Positions 11,906 through 21,786 of a DNA stretch of 64,000 nucleotides are shown here, in pieces. The stretch is from Meconema thalassinum (lineage: Eukaryota > Arthropoda > Insecta > Orthoptera > Tettigoniidae): assembly GCA_946902985.2 (NCBI GenBank), contig OX336388.2, positions 1,506,312,545 through 1,506,376,544 of the forward strand, given 5' to 3'. The stretch's first letter is position 1, and each line of letters begins with the position of its first letter. The notes beneath the pieces are model-generated. The model was not told where the DNA came from, searched no databases, and worked only from the letters and a program-made list of their open reading frames with translations. The translations under genes and the position numbers were made by a program.

Positions 11906-12118
11906 AAAGAGAATCGGGCTGAGTAATTTATAATCTATCCTGTAGTCTTGTTCCGGGTATTGTGCAACGAACAAAATGATTAATTTTTACTTTAACCTTC
12001 CTTAAAATAAAAAATAAAATAAAAAATATCTAGGCCGTACAATGTGAATGGTGAGGGGATATGTATTTCCCACACTATTGTATGAAATGAAAGGGTGAAC
12101 ACTAACCCAGGCCCAGTG

Positions 12119-12503
12119 CAAGAAGCTGGAAGCCTTCAAAATGTGGGTGTACCGGTGGATGATGCGTATCACGAGGACCGAAAGAATGAGGAATATTTAG
12201 GTCATGGAAAGATTACACAAGAAGACGGAAGTGCTCCTTTCCATCAAGAAGTGGAAACTCAAATATTTCCGACACGTGATACGTAATGAACATTACAGGA
12301 TCCGGCAGTTGGTGATTCAGGGGAAGATCTCAGAACTGAGGAGACTCGGCCGAAGGAAAATCTCATGGCCGAGGAACCTCAGGGACTGGTATGAGATAAA
12401 CACAACGACCCTTTTCCATGTAGCAGACTCGAAGAATAGAATAGCCATGGTGACCGCCAATCTTCGATAGAAGAAGGAGAAGAAGAAGAAGCTCAAAATA
12501 TTC
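12119..12503 (+). pseudogene. RTE-type LINE ORF2 3' end, 5'-truncated
   Basis: Two overlapping frames give the C-terminal part of an insect endonuclease-reverse transcriptase: an EAFKMWVYRWMMRI-like block near 12130, then LSIKKWKLKYFRHVIRN and a GRRKISWPRNLRDWY block up to the stop near 12470. A frameshift lies around 12190-12210. The 3' end is a GAA-rich tail ('agaagaaggagaagaag') ending near 12503, as seen for such LINEs. The RT and endonuclease domains are missing. Confidence 0.75.
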
Positions 12504-12666
12504 CCCTCCCTTTCCTGATGACAGTAAAATACTGTATAACGCAATGACATAGGAGCATTTCTGAGTTAATTACTCGTTTATTAGAGGGAGGGCCGTGTAG
12601 AGAAAGTTCTATATACCTTTAAAAATTGTACTTATTAGTAGAGTTTATTTTATTAATTTTTTATAT

Positions 12667-13210
12667 CCGGGATCATCGAAAACGTTTTCAGCAATTTCAA
12701 AAAACATATTTGATATATTGAAACGAGGATTTGTTTGTTAAATTCAACAAGTCAAAAAGTTTTTTTCGTACCTTATTATGTTTCTATGTCTGCTCTATTG
12801 GTTCGTCACTCGTTCTAGGGCGTCCGGGAACTTCGTCACGTCAATGCTGCCAGATTCCTGAAACTGTTCATACCACCGATTAATGTAATTACCATGAGGG
12901 GGGTCCAACCATAAACACGTCGGAAAGTGCGCTGAAGAGTTATAACAGATTTTAACTCCGCTAACTACAGCACACGCTGTGCTTTCTGCTGAATTGTTGC
13001 CATTGCAATAACACTCACTTCTGAAACAGTGTCGTGGCAGCTACCTGTTGCACACTCATTCTGCTCATCGGCTGAAGGTCACGGGCGGAGTAAAGTCATA
13101 TCTAAATCTAAAACTGGATGAGTTCGTGGTTTTCAGGTCGAATTATTAATTTACCTCACAACGGGAGATATGATTTTTTGAAATTGCTGCAACCTTTTTC
13201 GACGACCCGG
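12667..13210 (-). mobile_element. Internally deleted mariner-like element with about 45-bp inverted repeats
   Basis: The left end CCGGGATCATCGAAAACG and the reverse-complemented right end CCGGGTCGTCGAAAAAGG continue as imperfect inverted repeats (both contain GCAATTTCAAAAAA). Bases around the ends are TA-rich (TATAT before, TATTA after), compatible with a TA target duplication. The interior holds only the start of a transposase (12795-13003). Confidence 0.65.
12795..13003 (-). pseudogene. DUF4817-type helix-turn-helix, start of a mariner-family transposase
   Basis: From the reverse-strand ATG at 13003 the frame begins MATIQQKAQRVL, meets a TAG, and continues to a TFRRVYGW block. After a frameshift comes INRWYEQFQESGSID. 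This order (N-terminal helix, FRR-Y-G, RWY-QF--TGS) is the DNA-binding domain found in insect mariner-like transposases annotated as DUF4817. The catalytic DDE/D domain is absent, so it is a relic. Confidence 0.55.
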
Positions 13211-13477
13211 TATTATTGGTCAATAAATATAACATACTTAGTACGAAGAGACAGGAAAGGATCCATGTCTATCAGGTGATCCTAATTGACAAAGTTTAAT
13301 AGAAAACGAAAAAATACCTTCAGTCAGTAAAATTATTGTTTTTTTCTAGTTGCAAGTCTGTGAGATAATGTGATAAAATTAAAGCAATAATTCCTAATAA
13401 TTTTCAACAAGTAATAATTAATTAATAATTATATTTTATATTATAAAATATTATTAATAATTATTTTTTATAAATTT

Positions 13478-14420
13478 ACTAGCTATTCCCAACATGCGTT
13501 CGAATGCCAATCAAAGAAAGTGTTGGCGTTGTAACTTTGTTTGTTGAAGTGCTTTTGGATACACAATATTTTTTTTTCTTTTTCAGTTAACCGCCTCTAA
13601 ATTATTGTAAAATCGATTTAGTATCTCAGAGACATTCGTGGGAGCGTGCTCAACTACTGACCAAAGTTTCATCGCAATCAGATGAATGGCATAGGCCTAT
13701 GTACGCATACGGGACTCAGTATAAACGATACGCGCGCGGTCAACCATTTGTTGAATCTACTCCTGCACTACCTATTGTAACATGGATTTACTAAGTCAGA
13801 AATCATTGCAGGAGTGTACACAACAACTCAAAGTTCCAATGCAATTGGATGAATGGTATATGCACGCAATGAAACTCAATATCAACTAAACTATGACAAC
13901 AATCAAACTGAAATTTTGTACTCTGATAAAGGGCTATTAACATAAGTTTATTTATGGTACTTTCAATAACCTGGTGAGCACAAATTCAGCATGACGGCGA
14001 CGTGAATTTTAAATGTTTAATGAGACGTTTCTCGTGATATAACCATCCGAGCGCATTGAAACTTGGCACGGTAAATATTTATACAAATTTTAATCCACTG
14101 ACATCTTATTTATTTCAATTGTTTTATAATCACAAGATGGTGGCTGTGCTAAATTTTAAGATCTCGTTTATTTGTGTCCTATTCATGCGATTGAAGTTTT
14201 AATAATACACCTACGCAATAATCTTCATATAATAGTACATAACTCTATGGTCTACATATATACAAAATTAACATGGGAACCATCCGATTATCTAGACGGT
14301 TCTCAATATCTACGAATCAATTACAGCAATCAAACTGGAATTTTGTATGTTGATAGAGGCAAATAACATAAGTAGGATATATGAAAATAGGCAATTTATT
14401 CCTTCACGGAACTACTTGTT
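13478..14420 (+). mobile_element. Probable HINE type C
   Basis: The 3' end reads AGTAGGATAT, then GGC, a hairpin (TTCC/GGAA around TTCAC) and ACTTGTT, resembling HINE-A and B ends. The 5' end 'actagctattccc' is a start I associate with insect Helentron-like elements. The body differs from A and B and contains two phrases each seen twice in diverged form (around 13670 and 13845, 'gcaatNNgatgaatgg'). No coding capacity. Confidence 0.45.
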
Positions 14421-14568
14421 TTTTTGTTTCTATTTATATTAATTACATTTAGTGGTCATAATGTGACCGAAATAGGTACATTGAATTACATAAATTGTAT
14501 TTTTTGTATTGACTGAAGGTATTTCTTCGTTGTCTATTATAACAAAGACTGTTAAGTGAAACTTTGTT

Positions 14569-14612
<44 letters not shown>

Positions 14613-15060
14613 AAGAGGCGGAACAGTGAGGTCCATTACTGGAGTGAAACTTTAACTTGAGTTTTCACAAACTTTAAATTGTGTAAATTGCGTACTTTAT
14701 TTTCAGGAACCACAAGTCTTATCAAGTTGAAAAGAACATGCACCCAGATTTTTCGACGGATAATTAATAAATTATCGGATTCATATAATAACCGTGTTAT
14801 GTGGCCAAATGGAGTAAGATTCTTGAAGGATATAAAATACCCATTGCCCTCAATGTCCTACGATATCCACTAACAAGGAACACATTTATAGTACACTTGA
14901 CAGTAACAAGACAAAATAAGAAAGGAGGAAGCTTGTAGTTTAACGAGACCCGTAATTTTACGATCATAAGCCACGGGAGCTCCTTTTTACGTGGAATCCG
15001 AGCAACAGGCCATGGCATTTCACTTCGAAAATCTCACATGCTTTCACCAGGAGTGTAATG
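14421..15060. other. No gene; (GTT)n microsatellite at about 14569-14611
   Basis: Apart from the pure GTT run, nothing is recognisable. The poly-Thr frame on the reverse strand is the microsatellite. Confidence 0.6.
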
Positions 15061-15080
15061 TAGTGATGATGATGATGATG

Positions 15081-15115
<35 letters not shown>
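15061..15115 (-). repeat. (GAT)n/(AAT)n run, SINE tail cut by the gypsy element
   Basis: This run continues after the LTR element at 28005-28017 and then joins a SINE-like sequence on the reverse strand. The LTR element therefore landed in the (ATT)n tail of that SINE. The last five bases, ATAAT, are the left copy of the target duplication. Confidence 0.65.
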
Positions 15116-17022
15116 TGTTACGTGCAATGCCCGTACCAACGTTTTTAAATATGTATCTCCCCTATTTTCATGTGTCCCCGACTTTTAAAAGGACCGCCTG
15201 ATGGCTTGGTTCCGCTTGGGAACACGAGATGGTAGTATCTATCGGACTTCGGCGCTTCTAGCCGTGGTTATTTCTTCTACCGCTAGAGTGTGTTTGTGGT
15301 GCCTTCTGGTATCATCCTAATCGAGTCATATTTGAAGGATATTGTATTCTACGTCATTGAACAAAAGACTGTATATACATGATACCGCCAAATTAATTAC
15401 ATAATATGCACATTGTTACTTGATGTGTCATGCTGTGATTGGTCATTTACAATTAACATGAATGCAATGCGGTATTTGAATTGGGATTCTCCGCCATCTT
15501 GTGAGCTTCATAGTCTGTCGTCAAGAAATCAACAAGCTACTTGGTCGAAAAAGTTGTCGCCGTGCCCGGGGGCTTGGCCCCCTGGCCTCCTCGAAATATG
15601 GATATACGATGAAAAGGAATTGCCTGTGCTCTTAAGGTTATAATTTCATCGTTTCGCAGTGAAGAAGAAATTCGAATAGTAATCGAATCTCGATGCAGAC
15701 AGGAGTGCTTGTGACCCAAACGAAGCATGTGCTGGGTGGGCCATTTTGAGGCAATCTAGTGCCGTATAACATTATTTGGTTTGTGTGTTAATTATTTTAT
15801 TTTTTGTGTCTCCACTGAGAAGTTTTTAAGGTACGTAATTATTTAATTAGTTTAATATATTGTTTTGAGAGCTCCGATATTGGCCTTATATTAATGTTTT
15901 AATTCTGTATTTTGTTTTGCCTGGTAGGCCTAATTTTTCTGTATTGCTAATGTTACCAAATATGTAAATTTCATTGTTTTCTTCGTACCTTCTGGAGACA
16001 CGTTTCTGGTTTATTTTACGTTGTAAATTTTATTTATTTAGTTTTTGGTAGTCTTTGGGATAGCCCTATTATTTATTTATTTTACGATCCGTTGCAGTCT
16101 AAAAAGCCTCATGTCAATAGTGTTAAGGCGTAATTCTTTCCTCCCTTTTTGTTCTCTCTGGTGATTTTAAATTAATTTTATGCTAATTGTTTGCGGTAAT
16201 TCGATTTGACATGCGGTCCACTCTTTTGGTGGCCATGTTTGTTTTTTGTTTTGCCCGGGTGTATTCTGGTCTTGCCAGTGCAGTCTCTAGGCGTCGAGCG
16301 GGAAACTCAAACATGTTGTGGTGTTAGCTTAATATGTTTTTATTAACCTTGTTGGTTTAACTTTGTGTTTTTGGTGAATGTTCCTGTGTTTTTCTCCGTC
16401 ACGAATGTTGTGGATTTCTTAATTGATCATATTTTATTTTATTAATTTAATTTTAAATTTTTCGTTTTGCATCGTGGCCTTGATCTCTGCATGTCGGGTC
16501 GGTATTGCGTACTACTATGTCATCAAGCCCTTTCTCATTTGGTAATTCCTGTATTCTGTTTTCTTAATCTTTTGGGCATTATTATTTAAATTTTAAATTA
16601 AATGTTTTCATTTAGCCCTGCAAGCATGTTAATCCGTCTCTTGCCTACTTATGTAATTAATTAACTTGTGTTGGCCTTAAGCCATATGCGTCACCAGAGA
16701 GAGTTTGTCTTGGCCATAGAGTTTCTTCTTTTTTTAAATGATTTTGTTAAATTTTCATTTTTCTTTGCCTCTTTTAGTGATTAAATTTTCTTTTAAATTT
16801 TAAGCAACTGTTGTGGCATTTTTTTTGTCGGCAACAATTCTATTAGTTTTCGGAGGGTGTCTGTAGACGAGCCTGTGCCTTCCCCTCTTCTCCACCTTCC
16901 TTCCACCTTTAGGTGTTCTTCTGATGGGGCATGTCATCTGACGGTGATTTTGCTGTTGAAGCGATGCGGACCTCTGAAATAAGGTAAGTTGGCCCATCCA
17001 CCCTGGCCATCCCCGTGTCTCA
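15116..17022 (+). repeat. 5' LTR of the gypsy element
   Basis: 1,907 bp, TG...CA, matching 26116-28004 along its length. The promoter and poly(A) signals must lie here but cannot be placed by eye. Confidence 0.92.
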
Positions 17023-17024
17023 AT

Positions 17025-17034
17025 TGGTAGCAGA
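17025..17034 (+). other. Primer-binding site, initiator tRNA-Met type
   Basis: TGGTAGCAGA begins two bases after the LTR end. It is the reverse complement of the last ten bases of animal initiator tRNA-Met including CCA (from knowledge of that tRNA); complementarity stops after ten bases. Confidence 0.6.
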
Positions 17035-17928
17035 TCGCGCTCGTGTTCGCTTCTGCAGCTATCCCCTCCTCCTTTCCCGCAGGCTCGTTTTATGTACCCT
17101 TCTGATGCTGATGGAGCGGTTGTTGATGGGATCTGTCATGTCAGTGCACTCGATGTTGTTTAATGCTAATCCTTGTCGTTTGTTTGATTTCATGTTTGCC
17201 TCTGAGTATCCATGTGGTGATATATAAGTGACCTGTTCAAAGCGAGGTGTCTGTGCTGGTTTTTATCCTGTTTGTGATGCAACATTCCCGGTGAAAATTG
17301 AAGCTTGGTAAGTGACTGGCATGCGTTCTTGGCATGGGAAATGTTGTTCTGTTAGTATTCTGATAGCCTACATGCTGCGAGTGAAGACATCGAGGAGCCC
17401 TGTCTGAAGCTGTTCGCCATGTGGTTTGTGGCAATTTTTGTAATTTAGCTTCCAGTTCTCGAGCCAAGCAAGCGGTGACGTCTGCAGTTCTGGGCAGAAT
17501 TGTGCATGATTTTGTATAGTATTGTGGCTGTGTTCGAGTGTCAACCTAATCTATGGTGTTGGTAATTGGTAGTTATGGTATTGTTGTGAAATTGTAAACT
17601 GTCCTCGTAATTCCTAAAATTTGTTTCTTTCTGTATTGTCTGCCTGCATTCTGTGTTTTTCAAAATGGCCAACAATAATAGTGCTTTTGATTTAATTGAC
17701 TTAAGAGATAACCTTGTGAATTTGGAGAGTTCTTCTGGGGTTGAACGTGAATCTCCTCTGTTTACTAGGTCTGAGGTTTTAGGATCGTTTACTAGTAGTG
17801 GTTTGCCTGCACCTATATTGCCTGGTTCTGGCTCGTCCAGACCACTTAACCCTGGATACGGTCATTCTTTTCATGTTAGGTCACCTAATGATTTCCTGGG
17901 TCCTGCCGACCCATTGAATCCCATTTTT

Positions 17929-20900
17929 AGCCTACTTTCGATTTTTGCAAAAAATGAAAGTAGACTTATGAGATCAACACAGGGCGAAAAAAGTGTGTCT
18001 GTCTGTGTGTGTGTATGTGTGTGTGTGAGTCTGTGTGTGTGTATGTGTGTGTGTGAGTCTGTGTGTGTGTGTGTGAGTGTGTGTACTCTGAATGTCTGTC
18101 CCCCCCTATCAATTCGAACACGGTGAATGCGAATAGAACGAAATTTGGTACAAAGGTAGCACTAGCAATGGACACCTCAGTGTCATGTTTTATATCGCCG
18201 CCATCTTGACGGAAACGTAATGGCGGCCACACAAATGTTCAAAGCTTAAATCAAATTACGACTATCCTAATCTTCCGATCTCTACCAAATTTTGCAACAA
18301 CATACCTTTATGGGGGAAGCATCCTTTGACCAAACCAATAGGTCATCAGCGTATTAGTTTGCGGATGGCGGCCATCTTTGTGTGAAAATCGATTCCCCCT
18401 ATTAATTCGAACACGGTGCAACCGAATGGAACGAAGTTTGGTACAGAGGTAGTACTAACAAAAGGCACCTCAGAGTCATGTTTTATATCGCCGCCATCTT
18501 GACGGAAACGTAATGGCGGCCACACAAATGTTCAAAGCTTAAATCAAATTACGATTAACCTAATCATCCGATCTCTACCAAATTTTGCAACAACATACCC
18601 TTATAGAGGAAGCATCCTTTGACCAAACGAATAGGTCATTAGCCTAATAGTTTGCGAATGGCGGCCATCTTTGTGTGAAAATAAATTCTCCCTATTAATT
18701 CAAACACGGTGAAACCGAATGGAACGAAATTTGGTACAGAGGTAGCACTAGCAAAGGGCATCTCAGTGTCATGTTTTATATCGCCGCCATATTGACAGAA
18801 ACGTAATGGCGGCCACACAAATGTTCAAAGCTTAAGTTAAATTACGACTAACATAACCATCCGATCTCTACCAAACTTTGCAACAATATACCTTTATGGA
18901 GGGAGCATCCTTTGACCAATCTAATATGTTATTAGTCTAATAGTTTGCGGATGGTGGCCATCTTTATGTCAAAATTGATTCCCCCTATTAATTCGAACAT
19001 GGTGGAACCGAATGGAACGAAATTTGGTACAGAGGTAGCACTAGCAAAGGGCACCTCAGTGTCATGTTTTATATCGCCGCCATCTCGACTGAAACGTAAT
19101 GGCGGCCACACGAATGTTCAAAGCTTAAATCAAATTACGATTATCCTAATCATCCGATCTCTACCAAATTTTGCAACAACATACCTTTATGGAGGGAGCA
19201 TCCTTTGGCCAATCTAATAGGTAATCAGCGTAATAGTTTGCGGATGGCGGCCATATTTGTGTGAAAATCGATTCCCACTATTAATTCGAACACGGTGCAA
19301 CCGAATGGAACGAAATTTGGTACAGAGGTAGTACTAACAAAGGGCACCTCAGTGTCATGTTTTATATCGCCGCCATCTTGACGGAAACGTAATGGCGGCG
19401 ACACAAAAGTTCAAAGCTTAAATCAAATTACGACTTACCTAATCATCCGATCTCTACCAAATTTTGCAACGTCATACCTTTGTGGAGTGAGCATCCTTTG
19501 ACCAAACTAATAGGTCATCAGCGTAATAGTTTGCGGATGGCGGCCATCTTTGTGTGAAAATCGATTCCCCCTATTAATTCGAACACGGTGTAACCGAATG
19601 GAACGAAATTTGGTACAGAGGTAGTACTAACAAAAGTCACCTCAGTTTCATGTTTTATATCGCCGCCATCTTGACGGAAACGTAATGGCGGCCACACAAA
19701 TGTTCAAAGCTTAAATCAAATTACGATTAACCTAATCATCCGATCTCTACCAACTTTTGCAACAACATACCCTTATAGAGGAAGCATCGTTTGACCAAAC
19801 TAGTAGGTCATTAGCCTAATAGTTTGCGGATGGCGGCCATCACTGTGTGAAAATCAATTCCCCCTATTAAATCAAACACGGTGAAACCGAATGGAACGAA
19901 ATTTGGTACAGAGGTAGCAGTAGCAAAGGGCACCTCAGTGTCATGTTTTATATCGCCGCCGTCTTGACTGAAACGTAATGGCGGCCACACGAATGTTCAA
20001 AGCTTAAATCAAATTACGATTAACCTAATCATCCGATCTCTACCAAATTTTGCAACTCCATACCTTTATGGAGGGAGCATCCTTTGACCAATCTAATAGG
20101 TCATTCGCCTAATAGTTTGCGGATGGCGGCCATCTTTGTGTCAGAATCAATTCCCCCTATTAATTCAAACACGGTGAAACCGAATGGAACGAAATTTGGT
20201 ACAGAGGTAGCACTAGCAAAGGGCACCTCAGTGTCATGTTTTATATCGCCGCCTTCTTGACTGAAACGTAATGGCGGCCACACGAATGTTCAAAGCTTAA
20301 ATCAAATTACGATTAACCTAATCATCCGATCTCTACCAAATTTTGCAACTCCATACCTTTATGGAGGGAGCATCCTTTGACCAATCTAATAGGTCATTAG
20401 CCTAATAGTTTGCGGATGGCGGACATCTTTATGTCAAAATTGATTCCCCCTATTAATTCGAACACGGTGGAACCGAATGAACGAAATTTGGTACAGAGGT
20501 AGCACTAGCAAAGGGCACCTCAGTGTCATGTTTTATATCACCGCTATCTTGACGGAAACGTAATCGCGGCCACCCAAATGTTAAAAGCTAAAATGTAATT
20601 ACGACCAACCTAATAATCTAGTCTCTACCAAATTTTGCAACACCATATCTTTATGTGGGAAACATATTCTGACCAAACTGCACGAACATCAGCCCAATAG
20701 TTTGCAGATGGTGGCCAAGTATGTGTGCAAATCGATTCCCCCTATCATTTCAAACACGATGAAACTGAATTGAACGAAATTTGGTACAGAGGTAGCACTA
20801 GCAAAGGGCACCTCATATTCATGTTTAATATCCCTATAGCACGTTGTATTTCAACAAGCTACTACAACCAACATTCAATCATACTCCTTGAAAAGGACAA

Positions 20901-20967
20901 AGAGTTATAACAATACCCATGCATTTAGGATAAAGTAGGCTATATGTTCTTTACTGAACATCTTGTT
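17929..20967 (+). mobile_element. HINE-A copy 2 (ten-unit array) inside gag
   Basis: Same layout as copy 1: AGCCTACTTTC start with the palindrome, TG-rich run (about 17995-18085), ten units of 293 bp, then AAAGTAGGCT, hairpin, CTTGTT. The flanking gag sequence is T-rich on both sides (CATTTTT before, TTCTC after), fitting the T|T target of Helentrons, with no duplication. Because the host frame is known on both sides, this copy defines the element's ends well. Confidence 0.85.
18108..20830 (+). repeat. 293-bp tandem array, about ten units, in HINE-A copy 2
   Basis: 'Aacgaaatttggtac' or a one-base variant recurs about every 293 bp, from about 18138 to about 20775. Unit variants (for example 'gtagtactaacaaaaggc' versus 'gtagcactagcaaagggc', or 'cgactaac' versus 'cgattaac') are shuffled in a different order from copy 1, suggesting unit turnover after the copies separated. 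Confidence 0.92.
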
Positions 20968-21780
20968 TTCTCTGGCAATGTAAATGTTTTGTCTCCTGTA
21001 GAGGGTGTGCGAGGGAGCTACCCTGGTAACAATGTCTCTTTTCCTAATGCTACGTACTCCCCTACCGTTAATTATGGGTCGATTCCTCATCCTATTTCTA
21101 GTTTCTTAACTAATTTGAAGCATTTCAACCTAGATGACGTTACCCAGGTGGTCCTATTTTTAAAACAAGTGGTCGAATTGGGTAACCATGCCTCGATTTT
21201 TGGGATGTCAGAAAATCAGATTTTCCAACTGTTGTATCCTGTTGCATCCGGTATGCTGCGCGATAAGCTGATTGAAGCTATCCACCTCCGCATATCCTTA
21301 GCCATGTTCATTAGGGAAGTGTTGTGGTTTTTTGTCCCTGCGAGTGCCCTTAGTACTCTCGAGCAAAAGTTCATATATCGTGTCCAAAGGTTGGACGAGT
21401 CACTTAGCGACTGTGTCAGTGACATTAAGGTATATGCCCAGGTATTTGCATCCCCTTTAACTGAACGACAATTGGTGTCATCTATTGTAAATGGGTTTTC
21501 GCCTCAATTTAGGTCATACATGACTATGTGCACCAAGCCTTCGTCATTTGTCGAGCTAAAACAGGTCATTATAGAGGCTATGACTGTGAAATATGCAGAT
21601 TCCCTTCGTGTAGCTAATGTTCCTCCTCCTTCCTTGATGTCTTGTCCCCCTCCTTCCTTGATGTCTCGTCTCCCTCCTAAGGTTATGTTTCATCCTAGAC
21701 CCAATCTTAAGTGCCACACGTGCGGTGGCTTGGGACATGTTAAGAAGGTGTGTCCGAATAACCAGGTTGTATATCGCCAA

Positions 21781-21786
21781 TGACGG
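21781..21786 (+). promoter_or_regulatory. Possible stop-readthrough site between gag and pol
   Basis: Gag and pol share one reading phase and are separated only by TGA, whose next codon is CGG (context CAA TGA CGG). UGA followed by CGG is a known leaky context (type II readthrough) when a 3' RNA structure is present. No in-phase ATG for an independent pol is visible just downstream. Readthrough is inferred; a nonsense mutation is the alternative. Confidence 0.45.

Larger units (their letters stand above)
17665..21783 (+). pseudogene. gag: gypsy gag, split by a HINE insertion
   Basis: Gag begins at ATG 17665 (MANNNSAFDL), preferred over an upstream GTG because it has a good context (caaaATGg). 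It reads 88 codons to 17928, is interrupted by the HINE 17929-20967, and resumes at 20968 in the same phase to the TGA at 21781-21783: about 359 codons in all, short for gypsy Gag. The second part has the helical Gag core and, near the end, one CCHC zinc knuckle (CHTCGGLGHVKKVC, about 21712-21753) for RNA binding. The insert length, 3,039 bp, is a multiple of three, but the insert contains stops, so no full Gag can be made. Confidence 0.9.

Noticed and set aside
14439..14636. Poly-Thr frame
   Set aside because: Translation of a pure (GTT)n microsatellite.
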